Below, one piece after another: positions 11,364 to 23,229 of a DNA stretch of 64,000 nucleotides. The DNA is taken from assembly GCA_004380135.1 (NCBI GenBank), contig QXCR01000026.1:1-64000 (forward strand), written 5' to 3'. Every line of letters starts with the position of its first letter. Positions within the stretch are counted from its first letter, which is position 1. A program made the translations under genes and the position numbers. Under the pieces are notes generated by a model. It saw nothing but the letters and a program-made list of their open reading frames with translations, was not told where the DNA came from and did not search any database. The stretch comes from Stemphylium vesicarium (taxonomy: Eukaryota > Ascomycota > Dothideomycetes > Pleosporales > Pleosporaceae).

Positions 11364-11897
11364 TCAACTTAGTAGTATGTTGTAGCCCTCCACATCGTCA
11401 TCCGAGCCTTCACTGTCCCCCTCCGAACCTGCCGACCTAGTCACGACCCTATCTGCTTCCTCATGGCAGAGCCCAGTCGGCGTAAAGTGTTGCAGGATCT
11501 TGACCTTCCGCAGACGTCTTCTCCAGCACTTGGAACAGGCGGTGCCTTTTCTGCGAACTGACGGACAGTCGAGTCGGGTGCCGCGAAGATTTAGATCAAG
11601 TAGTCGCCACCTGCAATGCTGATAATCAGGATCTTCAAAGGCGCACAAATAGCGACCGCGCGCTTCAATGTTCCTTTTCAAGACGTGCTTGCGCGCAGTT
11701 TCTTCGTTGATCAGTAGAATAGCAACAGGATTCGTGTTTGCCCACAGGCGCAGCTGTTGTGGATCGTGTCTTTGAAGACAGTCTGGGCAGACCCGATGTG
11801 GAACCTGCACTTTCTTGCCGATGCCGAGACAGTGAGATCCAGAGACGCATTCGACGATCGGTGGGGGTTTGAACAGCGAGTCGGAATTTGAAGACAT
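11364..11897 (-). CDS. Cys-module protein, one-module form (unknown function)
   Basis: Single exon, 177 residues, upstream of and in the same orientation as its relative at 10598-11266 (about 100 bp between them). It has the same N-terminal C-x5-C ... C-x2-C knuckle (CVSGSHC ... CPDC) and one module: YLCAFEDPDYQHCRW, then CPSVRRKGTACSKCW (C-x9-C-x2-C). The C-terminus is acidic (SEGDSEGSDDDVEG). No known domain is recognised. Conservation of cysteine spacing despite low overall identity suggests a real, selected fold. Confidence 0.6.
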   Translation of the reverse strand: MSSNSDSLFKPPPIVECVSGSHCLGIGKKVQVPHRVCPDCLQRHDPQQLRLWANTNPVAILLINEETARKHVLKRNIEARGRYLCAFEDPDYQHCRWRLLDLNLRGTRLDCPSVRRKGTACSKCWRRRLRKVKILQHFTPTGLCHEEADRVVTRSAGSEGDSEGSDDDVEGYNILLS

Positions 11898-14355
11898 TGG
11901 CTGGTGCCGGGAACCTGATAGTCTGGACTCGCACGTTCAACTGCTTTGCGTTTAGCTTAACGTCCTTGCATCTCGGCTTGTGTGACATGCTATTTCCGGT
12001 AGAGACGGTTATGACGTCTAATCGTGCATTTTTGATGGTCGCGATACATGATGAAAGAGTTATAAAACGAAGCCTTTGTTGGGTGCCTTTGGGTTGCATT
12101 TGCACGCGACGAAAAAGGATGGTGGACGAAAGCGGGTTCGCCATCTCCGGGGTCATGGTAGCAGCCAATGCAATGAAGCGAACGCTTTGCGACACGGCAA
12201 GCTATGGTCACATCGATGGAAGCTTCCTGTGGCGTAGAACGTGTCCGACAATTCGGCTCAATGACTACTGGGCGGTGTGAGGCCCTGACTGATCAGCTCG
12301 CTTGGCTAACGGGCGTTATGGCCAAACCATGTACTTGGGCCAATTGGGTACCACTCGTGACGAAATATTCATGTCCTCGTATCAGGTGTTGTGAAGCGCT
12401 CTGCGTAACGCTAGGATCGCTCTGGGGTACAGACAATGACAGAGAAAAGAGCCAAAGCGGAAACTAGAGTGCCGGTTGGCTCGTAGATTTACGAAGCTGG
12501 TCCGGATCTCACGTACAATTCGGATGCTGGCGGTGTCATTCGTCGGCGGTGACTGCACAGTGGTGGCGTCCAGAAGAACTTACCACGACTGCCGGATCTC
12601 CGAGGTCTGAAACTCGCCGTGATTCGATGATGCGGTGATAAAGTTTCGCTTCCCATATTTCAAACGTTGTTGGAGATCATCGTGCACGTACTTATGGTCC
12701 TTGCTGATGAAGCCCAAGCCACTGACTCGTCCCGGTTCATCCGCCTCACACAATGCGACGAGGCCTGCATCGCTTTCCGAAACACTTGACTATGACTCTG
12801 CCCTTCATTCCTATCAACGTTGTGCTATTGCGTGCATGCGATGCAATCCAACGATCGGTAGGATTCGATAAAGAACATATTTGTGACGCAATGTGCCGAT
12901 CGTCAATGTCGAGAAGCGACTTGTATTAGCCGACTGTCTGTACCACCTGAGTGCTTAACATCCGCTCCAGTAAGGCCGTTTTTGATACAAGGTGTAAGAT
13001 GCCGCATCCGCAAAAATGTGGTCTTTCAGGCGTGGGTGTCAGATAACGTTCGGTCTTGCCTATATTAGATTCTGCCGATGAGATTACGAAGCTCTCATAC
13101 TATGCCCGCGTCATCGCATCGCGGTGCCCGGCCCAAGGTTCGTTGGCTAGCTCTTTTTTGACCCCAATGCTATGGAAAGAAGTGAAGAGCGAGCTTAATT
13201 CGAGCAAGGCGGCTGGTGCTACAATTAACTCCTGCCAACACGTTGAACCCGTCGGGACGACAGGAGAATGATACAGCATACAATGCATGCGTAGTGATAC
13301 CGTTGCCCTAGTAATGAGAGTACACTGCTCGAGAATTGCGCTCAACATTTGGTTCGTGCAATCGTGATTGCTCGTACATGTCGCTTCTCTAGTCTTGATG
13401 AGTATAGGTAGCTCTGTTCTATATCACCTCAGCTGTGTGGGCGACCCAATACGACGGCCAAGGCCTGCCATTAATCAACACCATGCGGAGGAGCGGTCAC
13501 CTGAGCATTCGGGTATTGCAAGGACCGCTGTAGATCTGTCGACGATAAGCACTTCACACACCACCAAAACCTTCTGCTCGTTGCATGAAGCTCGAAGAGG
13601 CGGGTCGCATAACTCGACGTGTGCCGCAAACGAGCTGAAATAGGATTCATCCGTTAGAGCTCTTGTGAAAGCAGTTTCGTGTCGCGGAGAACCCCGCATC
13701 TAGACTGGCTCAGCTCTCGCTGTCAGGCAACGTCAGCAAGACGATGGTATGATTCGCTACATACTATTCTGCTGGGCTCGTATGTAGCGCGGAGTGTGAT
13801 TGCCACAATGCCCAACAGCAGAGCCGATGTCGCGCGCTCCGAGGCGTGAGGCTCAGTAGGCATGATGTCCCAAGGTCGTTTTCTCATTTCGGAAGTATTG
13901 TGGGGTGATTAGAGTACATATGCTGTACGCTCCGCGTCGTCTATGCTACGGTCCGCTGCGTGCAAAGTTGAGCCTTGCTGCCGCAGCATGTAGGGCCGGC
14001 AAAGGCTCGGCGAGGCTGTACTTCGCGTTAGAGCACCCCGTGCATGCACGCCCTCGATCTGTTCACCGCTTCGATTGAAGTGGCATTGCGCAGAGCCTTC
14101 GGCCTTGATGGTGAGGTTGACGGGGTGAGCTGATGGTGTATATTGGTCTGTTCTTTCTTACGCGCGGCAAAAACAAACACGAGCGCGAGCGCACGAGCCA
14201 CATGTCCCTGCGCGTCTTGCCAGATGAAAACATGCGTGCATCGACGTGCAACAATCACACTGCATCCCGAGCCATACAAGCGGATACGTCACAGTGGGCA
14301 CCGCGGAACACTCTAAGATTTTGCCATCCCGCTTCATAGAAGCAAGGCTGGCTGA
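11898..14355. other. Gene-poor stretch of about 2.4 kb
   Basis: No coding region, RNA gene or intact element recognised on either strand. ORFs are short with no splice-consistent joins. It may contain decayed sequence, but I cannot name it. Confidence 0.4.
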
Positions 14356-15583
14356 ATGCTGTGGCGTTCCAGTTTTTCCCTTCTTCGGGGTCGCCCTGCC
14401 CCTGAGAGCACACCACCACCACTTGGCAGCGCCGACGAGGCGTCAGATGACGAGGGTGCGCCTTCCGAAACCAGGCAGATCGATGCTTCCGAGTTGCAGC
14501 CGACCATTATTTTCGATGATAGTGGTGACTCAATTCTGGTGTTGGGTACCGAATCATCCGGACACCAACCAGTGCAAGTTTCCAGGACCGCCATGATACT
14601 GGCTAGCCCAGTCTGGAAAGCAATCTTTGAGCGACACTGGAACGAAAATGGAACCGCCGCCATACCACTTCTAGACGACGAGGTAGATGCTATGCACATA
14701 GCCCTTCGTATAGCCCATCTTCGCTTTCATGAACTGCCAAAAAAGAACGGACTTAGCATCGATGCCCTTCTCCAACTTTCGGTCGTGTGCGACAGGTACG
14801 ACATAGTCAAGCTAGTCCGACCCTTCTTGGACCTGTATGGTTGGGCTCACTGTCACTACCCTGATACGACTTCGGGAGAAAAATGCCATCCGGCCTGGTT
14901 CTTTGTAGCATGGACCTTTGGGTACAAGGACAGCTTCCAAAGTCTTGCCAAGTTCGTAGTGAAGAGAACTGGTTTAGATCCGCGTGGAAATGCAATGATG
15001 GATAGTGGACAGGTATTTCCGCTTCATATGCCACCAGCGCTTCTCGGTGAGTCATCCTCCTCTCCTTTGCGGTCATTGCCAGGTGTATTGACATTTGTTA
15101 GAACGTATAATGGAAATCCGCGAAGCGACACTGACGGCCATGCTTGATGTTGTGTATGATATCTTGGACGACATCATTCACGTTTATGTGTGTCAAGTCG
15201 ACGAGCAATGGGAGTCAAAGTGTCGTGCCACAGTCTTGGGCTCATTCATCTCCTTTCTGATAGACAGCAAACTCTATCCGCTACGACGCACTGCCTCCGA
15301 AACTACGTTGAGCATCCAGCAGTTGTACGATCATGCGAATTCTGCTGAGATTCTTACATTCGAATCACATGATTATGGAGAGATGGCAGCGCATATGAAG
15401 CGTTCAAACTGCGATCCAACCAATGCCACAGCCGACACTTTCAAGAATCATGGCGTTATTTCTCACCGAAAATGCTTTGGAGCCTTTCACCTGAGGTCGA
15501 AACTGCGCGCGATATACTCGGATATAGATTCGGCGGTGCTTCAATCTCATATACGACACATGGATGAGCAAGCGGCAAAGTAG
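14356..15583 (+). CDS. BTB/POZ-domain protein
   Basis: Two exons, 14356-15046 and 15102-15583, joined across a 55-nt intron (GTGAGT ... TTAG), giving 390 residues. After a short acidic leader a BTB fold is readable: TIIFDDSGDSILVLG, then VQVSRTAMILASPVWKAIF, then PLLDDEVDAMHIALRIAHLRFHELP and a helical LLQLSVVCDRYDIVKLV. This arrangement is typical of the large fungal group of stand-alone BTB proteins. BTB domains dimerise or recruit Cullin-3, but no partner domain is present to predict a target. The C-terminal half has no recognised domain. Confidence 0.8.
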
Positions 15584-16134
15584 ATCAATTTGGAGTTGCC
15601 TATAAGACAACGTCTGGCGCCCGTTAAAAGATACCCGTCTACTCTAGACTGACGCGAACCGCCGTCAGTAGAGGCTGACCGACCCCACGTCGCGAACGGA
15701 GCCTCTCGATTTTCGACATCAGAAAGATTGAAAATTTTCGCTCAGCAAAATGCTTCCCGCATTGTGCTACAAAGCGAGCTTGACGGAACCCGGTTATCGC
15801 AGGATCGCGTCGCTTGTGTACGATGACGAGGCTCGGATCGCGCTACCGCGCACAACAACAAACACCCCGCTCCCAGCAGTACTTGGTACTTGGCAACCGC
15901 TTCTTCGACCTTCCCGATGTAGCCAGCCGAACTTCAGTACGCCCACTTTGCAGGTACTCCAAGAAGCCGCCAAGTATGCATGGGAGAACGTCGCCCGGCT
16001 ATATCGATAATGATGAGGCTGGAAAGGTTTAACACAGGCTTGGAAGGCATTGGCATTGATAGTGTTTCTGCAGCGCGTACATAAATACTTCTGCAGTGGT
16101 GGTCGGTACCTTTTCCAAGGACAGTCGTTTCGAA
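15584..16134. other. Intergenic, promoter side of the S10 peptidase gene
   Basis: No gene recognised. Two overlapping ORFs at about 15750-16032 lack family features. Confidence 0.4.
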
Positions 16135-18394
16135 ATGTTTTCCTCCATTCGTTGCGCAGCCATTGCGCTGTTGGTGTCGGCTGCGCCTACTTTCGCTCAG
16201 TTTCCGGAAGAGCCGGTTGGCCGCAAGGTGCTAGAGTCACGTTTCGGAGACGGTGTAACCATCACTTACAAAGAGGTCCGTAGTCATTGGGAGGTGGCTC
16301 TCATTCCATATAGATTAATCTAATGGTAATATCTAGAATTCGCTCTGTGAAACTACACCGGATGTCAAATCTTACTCTGGTCACGTCTACCTCCCTCCGG
16401 GAACCGCGGATTTGGGTCAAGGACAAGATTATCCCATCAACACTGTATGGTCCAACACTTGATTAGTAACCTATCATCATCTGAGACATTACCTAGTTCT
16501 TTTGGTTCTTCGAAGCCCGCGATGATCCGAGCAATGCGCCACTCACGATATGGTTGAACGGCGGACCAGGGTCCTCGTCGATGTATGCGTTGCTTGAAGA
16601 GAACGGACCATGCTTCGCGAACCCAGACTCAAACTCCACGAGACCATCGGAATGGAGCTGGAACAGGGTATCAAACATGCTATACCTTGATCAACCGGTC
16701 CAAGTCGGCTTGTAAGGATATAATCTTCGAATCCATCACATGCCAGTCAGCTGACCCTTGAACCAGTTCATACGATACCCTTCAAAACATCACCAGGGAT
16801 CTTGTCACGGGCGAAGTCACGCTACTAAACGATACCACACCTGTTCCTGAACAAAACACCACTTTCCTCACAGGAATATACCCCAGCCGTGAGCCGAACA
16901 ACACAGCCTTTGGCAGTGTCAACGGGGCTGTAGCAGCATGGGAGTTTGCGCAAGCCTGGTTCCAAGAGTTCCCTCACGTCGTCCCCAACGACACACGCAT
17001 CAGTCTTGCTGCGCAATCATATGGCGGACGCTATGGGCCTGCCATGATGTCTTTCTGGGAAGAGCAAAACCAGCGTATCGAAAACGGAACGCTATCAGAA
17101 GGCTATGTCATGCACCTGGACACGCTACTGATTGTGTCTGGCTGCATCGATCGCTACGTTCAGTACCCGTACTATCCGCAGCAAGCCTACCAAGGAAACG
17201 GATACGGGATCGAAGCTGTCAACGAGACGACGTACAACGGCATGATGGACGCTGTTCCAGAGTGTCTAGAAAAGATCCAAAACTGTCGCGACGCAGCCGC
17301 CGAGTCTGACCCCGAGAACTTGGGTATCGACGCTGGTGTCAATGAGATCTGCGAGGAAGCTGAAGAGTTCTGCCGCGCGGGAATCGTCACGCCGTACAAT
17401 CGCTATGCTGGCCGCGACTACTACGATATTGCTACTCCTTCGCCACCGCCCTTCCCACCGCCATTCCACGAGGGCTATCTCAACCGCGAGTGGGTGCAAG
17501 CAGAACTTGGTGTGCCGCTCAACTGGACGGGTAATTCACCGGAAGCTTCAGCCGCATACCGTGGCATCGGCGACTACCCGCGCGAAGGCTGGCTCGAAGA
17601 CCTCGGTTTCCTGCTTGATAATGGCATCAAAGTCTCCCTTGTCTATGGCGATCTCGACTTTGCCTGTCCTGTAAGTTCATCTTCATCCCCATACCCAATA
17701 CCCCCCTGCAAAATCCAGATACCCCCGCTAACACAACTCACAGTGGGGCGGCGGCGACGCAGTAGCCAAAGCAATAAACTGGACCGGATCCGCAGGCTAC
17801 GCCTCTGCCCAATATGCCGACATCCAAACAAACGCGTCCTACATTGGGGGTCTCGTGCGCCAATACGGTAACCTGAGCTACATCCGCACCTACCAAGCCG
17901 GCCACGCCATCCCTGCCTACCAGCCCGAAACCGCCTTCCAGATCTTCACGCGCGCACTATTCAACCTCGACATTGCGACGGGGACAGAGTCGACGGCTGG
18001 CACTTTGGACACAGACACATACATGAGTTCGGGTCGTGCGGATCCGGATGTGCAGTTTGACACATTTACCAAGGATCTGCTGACGTTCTGTTATACGTGG
18101 GATCTAAGCTCTTGTACTGAGGAGTATGTTGATGCGGTTTTGGATGGTTCGGCGGAAATTTGTGAGTACCTTGTCGTGGATGCGAATACCACGCAACTGT
18201 TCCCCGAGGTCATTGCTGGATGCCGCGCGGGTGGTGGTAGAAATTCTAGTACGCCGGGCGCGGGAAGTGGGAATAGTAGTCTCCCGGAGTTTGAGGGCGC
18301 GGCTGCGAGGCGCGCGGGTAGCGGTGGTGGCATGCTGGGGTGGAATGTGGTGGCGGTTGCGTCGGTGGTGGCTTCTTTCTTCCTCTTGGTCTAG
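16135..18394 (+). CDS. Secreted, GPI-anchored serine carboxypeptidase (S10 family)
   Basis: Five exons: 16135-16275, 16337-16444, 16497-16711, 16767-17670, 17744-18394; product 672 residues. A signal peptide (MFSSIRCAAIALLVSAAPTFA) precedes the alpha/beta-hydrolase fold. Motifs are WLNGGPGSSS (oxyanion/substrate loop), AQSYGGRYGP with the nucleophile Ser near 239, GDLDFACPW near 450, and AGHAIPAY with His near 510. The usual GESYGG is QSYGG here, so the residue before Ser is Gln, not Glu. The C-terminus is Gly/Ser-rich and ends in a hydrophobic tail (VVAVASVVASFFLLV), as in GPI-anchored proteins. It should remove C-terminal residues from peptides at the cell surface. Several NxS/T sequons are present. 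Confidence 0.9.
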
Positions 18395-18974
18395 AAGTAA
18401 ACGGCAATATGAAACCGCAGGGGGCGGAGTGAGGGGTACTGTACCCTTCGATTTTCTCGGGATAATTTCTCTTATTTTCCAGAGTCTTTTTTTTGCCGTG
18501 TGTGTCAAGATTTCAAATAGCCACGTGTGAAGCTTGATCGGTGAGCGGTTGCCAAGGATGAGAGGAAGAAGAACCATAAGACAAGGGTAAAAAGAAGCAA
18601 CGGGTCTATACACAGCATTCGCCGACTTTTTTTTCCTTTTCTTTCTTTAGACCTCTTGACTTATGTCCGTCATCCAAGGATTTGTGGCATACCAAAAGGT
18701 GTAGATACACAAGTGTCTTATTCCAAGTGCTTCTCTCAAAAACCATTCTATTTCTCAACGGCGAAACTGTTGCGCAGAACAGCACAGAAAATGTTTTATG
18801 ATAGCAGAAAAGAAAATGTTGGAATCCTGGCTGAAACTCATCGTATCCTAGAATCCTGTTCCATGTCACAATCCTCTTTGCGCAAGCTCTGACTCCCAAC
18901 TCTCTACGTCTAAGACATGTTTTTCTCTAGCCAAGTTCTTACTCTTCCCTCGCCGACATGACACGAACAGAAAA
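18395..18974. other. Intergenic, convergent 3' ends
   Basis: Lies between the ends of the S10 peptidase and the exon-duplicated small protein. It is T-rich in places, as for 3' UTRs. No gene recognised. Confidence 0.4.
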
Positions 18975-19496
18975 TTACTGAGCAGCTGGATTCGACGTAA
19001 CGGGAATGGTGATGGGAACGGCTGTGTTGTACACGATCGAACTGCCGCAGCCCTCTCTGTCCTCGCTGCGAAGAGACTCGTCCATGGTATAACCTCCTAT
19101 GCGGATGTGACAGCCGTGAGCCGCTGCGATAAGAGGAGTACCTTCTACCACATATATCAGCAATGTTCAAGAGTGAAAGCCCGCATGCACACCTTGATCG
19201 TGGCGGCGGTTGCTAGAAGTAGAGTCGGCTATAGCATTGCTCCCTATGCGGACCTGAGAACCATGTGCTGTTGTGGTGAAAGTGCCAGTTTCTAAAACAT
19301 GTATTAGTTATACCCTGAGATGGGAACTAGAACGCATACCTCGACCGTGGCGCTGCTGTTCAGAGACTTGTTTGATCTTGGTGAAGGCCTCATCGATGGT
19401 TTCGATGGCTTTCATGGTGATGTTGAAGATGGCGTAGATGACAGCAGGTGTTACGACCATGATTGCGGAGTTCACCGCGAACTTTGATGGATACAT
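18975..19496 (-). CDS. Small protein with N-terminal membrane segment and duplicated exon
   Basis: Three exons, 19496-19340, 19291-19193, 19144-18975, give 141 residues. Both introns are exactly 48 nt and both are phase 1. The first exon encodes a hydrophobic segment (NSAIMVVTPAVIYAIFNI) and an amphipathic helix. Exon 2 carries TAHGSQVRIGSNAIADS and exon 3 carries AAHGCHIRIGGYTMDES at the same place after the splice junction; they share the DNA core TCCGCATAGG. This is a symmetrical exon duplication. I do not recognise the protein and infer no function. Confidence 0.65.
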
Positions 19497-20768
19497 TGCT
19501 GCGGAGAGGGGTTGAGATTATGGTCTAAGCTAGTTGTAGGTCTTCAAGCAGAGGGTGGAAGCACAAGAGCTGGGGTTTCAAGAATCGGTGTGCTGCGGCT
19601 TTATGGCAGATGTGAGAGGAAGCGCAGGACCGTTTGTCGTAATTTAGAAGCGCCCGCGCAAATACACGCGCATTTCCGGTGGAAGTGAGTAAAATAGACA
19701 AACTGGCAGAATGAAAACTTTACAAGCGCTCGCGCAAACAACCGAGCATTAGTGGGTGATTTGAGCTCGAAAGATTCACGTTACAACTGACTCATCGTGT
19801 ACAATAGCCAACGTGTGGCAGTAAATACGCTCCAGTAGAATTATTGAAATTTAAGGCAGAATAGACGAGCATGTGCGAAATGTTTAAAACGGCTATTCAA
19901 GATGACGGTGAAGACAGGCGTTGAAATGTTGACTCTGCACGACATCGCTGAGGGATTTCGAGTACCCCAATGGGGCGCGTTCGCGGATACCATCTCAGGT
20001 CACCTTTCTGCACTACTCTTGAGCGCTTAGATTGAAACTAGAAATAGCCTGGAGAGCGCAATTCGGATACCAGAGCAGCAAATCGAAAAGCCATGTTAAT
20101 GCTGTGCATCCTGCAGATGGGAATGCCTGTATTGGAAGGAAGGGATAGAAACTGGACAAAGAGAACATTTATTGAGTACATGTAGGGGTATTGAGGGTGT
20201 GATATGGCCGGGGAGAAGGGTGATTAGATGTCACTAGACGATGATGAATCTAAAGATGTTGTGGTATTTTGTGAAAGGATGCGTGATGTTGGAATAAACG
20301 ACGCGGCTGGTTTCCGCTAGTACTGCATATACCTAAGTACGCTTTGTATTTGGCAGGCTGTCGTCGAAAGGTTGGTAACTGAACTTTGACCCGAGGTTCC
20401 CGCAGGCTCATGCTGTGACTGGTGCGGTCAGAGTCACAACGAACGCGTTGCTAGTGTCTTACACTTGGAGCCGTTAATGACGTCGATACAGAAAACTTCG
20501 AGCCTCAGCGGAAATCGGGGGTCTAGAAGGAATGATGTTCCTGCGCCCGGACCCTTGCCCAAACGGTTAATGTACCCCTCCGAAAGCCGCGAGTCGACCT
20601 CTAATAAATTGTGAACACCAGACTCATCCCATTATCCCCGGCCAATCCTCTACAGCCGTGCACCATACTGTGACTCACAGCTGTTATCTCCTCTAAAAGG
20701 ACGTCGGATCCTGACTTTGTCCTATTGCCACACACTTCAACTCTTTCATCTCCCATTCACAGCACAAC
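19497..20768. other. Intergenic, promoter side of tryptophan synthase
   Basis: About 1.3 kb without a recognised gene. The right end holds the TRP5-type promoter with a TGACTCA site. Confidence 0.5.
20671..20677 (+). promoter_or_regulatory. TGACTCA, GCN4/CPC1-type site
   Basis: A perfect TGACTCA heptamer, 92 bp upstream of the tryptophan synthase ATG. In fungi this is the binding core of GCN4/CPC1/CpcA, the cross-pathway activator of amino-acid biosynthesis genes. Position and target gene fit; binding is inference. Confidence 0.6.
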
Positions 20769-23229
20769 ATGGAGGGCATCAAGAAGACGTTTGCGCAATG
20801 CAAGAAGGAGGGCAGGGTACGTTGTCGCATGGACCGGGGAAGCAATTGATACTGATGGTGTGAATAGTCTGCCCTCGTCACGTATGTGACTGCTGGTTTC
20901 CCTACGGCACAAGAGACGCCCGACATCATGATGGCCATGGAGGCCGGAGGCGCAGGTAAGCACAATAACCAATTGCTCTTAAAGTGATGTACGAATAGTC
21001 AACTAACAAATGCAGACATCATTGAACTCGGAATGCCCTTTACCGACCCCATTGCAGACGGTCCGGCCATCCAGACGGCCAACACTGTACGTTGACTCAT
21101 TCGCCACATGTTGCTCGAAACCCCACCTGACACCGTGTGCCTATAGCAAGCCCTCAAGAACGGCGTCAACATAGCCGATGTGCTTCAGATGATCCGCGAT
21201 GCGAGGAAGCGGGGCCTCAAGGCACCTGTACTGCTCATGGGATACTACAACCCTCTGCTGAGCTACGGCGAGGAGAAGATGCTGCAAGATGCAAAGGAAG
21301 CTGGCGCCAACGGCTTCATCATGGTGGACCTTCCCCCTGAGGAGGCTCTGCGCTTCAGGAACTTCTGCCGCAGCTACGGGTGAGTCTGCCGGCCAATGGC
21401 ACTCTGGACAACACTGACGGCGTGTAGTCTTTCATACGTCCCCTTGATCGCACCCGCTACCTCGGAACACCGCATGCGCGTCCTCTGCAAAATTGCCGAC
21501 TCCTTCATCTACGTCGTCTCCCGCATGGGCGTCACGGGCGCTTCTGGAACCATGAACGCCGCCCTCCCCCAGCTACTCGAGCGCGTTCACAAATACTCTG
21601 GCAATGTCCCCGCAGCCGTTGGCTTCGGCGTTAGCACACGCGACCACTTCCTAAGTGTAGGCAAGATTGCAGAGGGTGTCGTCATTGGCAGTCAGATTAT
21701 CAACACGCTGATCAAGTCTCCCGCTGGCGAGGGCGCAAAGGCGGTCCAGGAGTACTGTGACAGTATCTGCGGAAAGAGCACCCGAGACACCACCCGCGAG
21801 GTCGGCATGGTCGAGACCCTCAACGAGGCCAAGGAGCCAACGGGCGTGCACGTCGACAAGGTCATTACCGATGCCGACACACCAAACGGACCCGGCCTCG
21901 CTGATCAGCTGGAGATGCTGAACACGGAGGAGACAAACGGCACCAACGGACACGATGATTTTGAAGAAAAGCACAAGCTTCCCGCTCGTTTTGGCGAGTT
22001 TGGAGGTCAGTACGTGCCTGAATCACTCATGGACTGTCTGTCGGAACTCGAAGAAGGCTTCAACTCGGCCATTGAAGATCCCAAGTTTTGGGAAGAGTAC
22101 CGCTCGTACTACAACTGGATGGGCCGACCCGGGCATTTGCATCTTGCCGAGCGCCTCACGGAGCACGCTGGTGGTGCAAACATCTGGTTGAAGCGAGAGG
22201 ACCTGAACCACACTGGAAGTCACAAGATCAACAATGCGCTTGGCCAAGTGCTCATTGCCAGGAGACTTGGAAAGACTGAGATTATCGCTGAGACGGGAGC
22301 CGGTCAGCACGGCGTGGCAACAGCGACTGTGTGCGCAAAGTTCAACATGAAGTGCACCATCTACATGGGCGCTGAAGATGTCAGGCGCCAAGCCCTGAAC
22401 GTGTTCCGCATCAAGTTGCTTGGTGCGCAAGTTGTTGCTGTCGAGGCTGGTGCTCAGACACTCCGTGATGCGGTCAACGAGGCGATGCGGTCTTGGGTCG
22501 TCCACCTTGACACAACCCACTACATCATCGGATCTGCCATTGGTCCTCACCCCTTCCCGACCATTGTGCGTACATTCCAGTCTATTATTGGAAACGAGAC
22601 CAAGGAGCAAATGCAAGAGCAGCGTGGTAAGCTTCCCGACGCGGTAGTGGCTTGCGTGGGTGGTGGCAGTAACGCATCTGGCATGTTCTACCCCTTTTCC
22701 AAGGACCTCTCGGTCAAGCTCCTCGGTGTTGAGGCTGGTGGCGACGGTGTCGATACGGACCGCCACAGTGCGACGCTTTCAGCAGGTACCAAGGGTGTCC
22801 TTCACGGTGTCCGTACCTACGTTATCCAGAACAAGCACGGACAGATTAGCGAGACACACTCTGTCTCTGCTGGTCTTGACTACCCTGGTGTTGGGCCTGA
22901 GCTGGCTAGCTGGAAGGACAGCGACCGAGCCAAGTTCATCGCCTGCACTGACGCCGAGGCTTTCATCGGTTTCCGTCTATTGTCTCAACTCGAGGGTATC
23001 ATTCCCGCGCTCGAGACATCCCACGCCGTCTTTGGCGCAATTGAGCTGGCAAAGACAATGGACAAGGACCAGGACATTGTCATCTGCGTGTCGGGACGTG
23101 GTGACAAGGATGTGCAGAGTGTTGCAGAGGAGCTGCCCAAGTTGGGACCCAAGATTGGCTGGGACCTGAGGTGTAAGTTGGTCGTGTCTGTTATCATGAA
23201 GGCATTTGCTAATAATTTGAACAGTCTAA
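20769..23229 (+). CDS. TRP5: Bifunctional tryptophan synthase (alpha-beta fusion)
   Basis: Six exons: 20769-20816, 20868-20955, 21016-21086, 21147-21379, 21428-23172, 23225-23229; product 729 residues. The last exon supplies only part of the final Phe codon and the stop. The alpha half has LVTYVTAGFPT, the catalytic-loop FTDPIADGPAIQ and MGYYNPLLSYG. A linker (about 260-325, rich in Glu, Asn and Thr) leads to the beta half: GEFGGQYVPESL, KREDLNHTGSHKINN with the PLP lysine near 412, and GGGSNASGMFYPF for phosphate binding. It converts indole-3-glycerol phosphate plus serine to tryptophan in the cytosol, with indole channelled between sites. Fusion in the order alpha-beta is the standard fungal arrangement. 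Confidence 0.96.

Noticed and set aside
22023..22766. Minus-strand open frame of 247 codons within tryptophan synthase
   Set aside because: Shadow of the strongly biased TRP5 beta-domain coding strand; no motif of its own.
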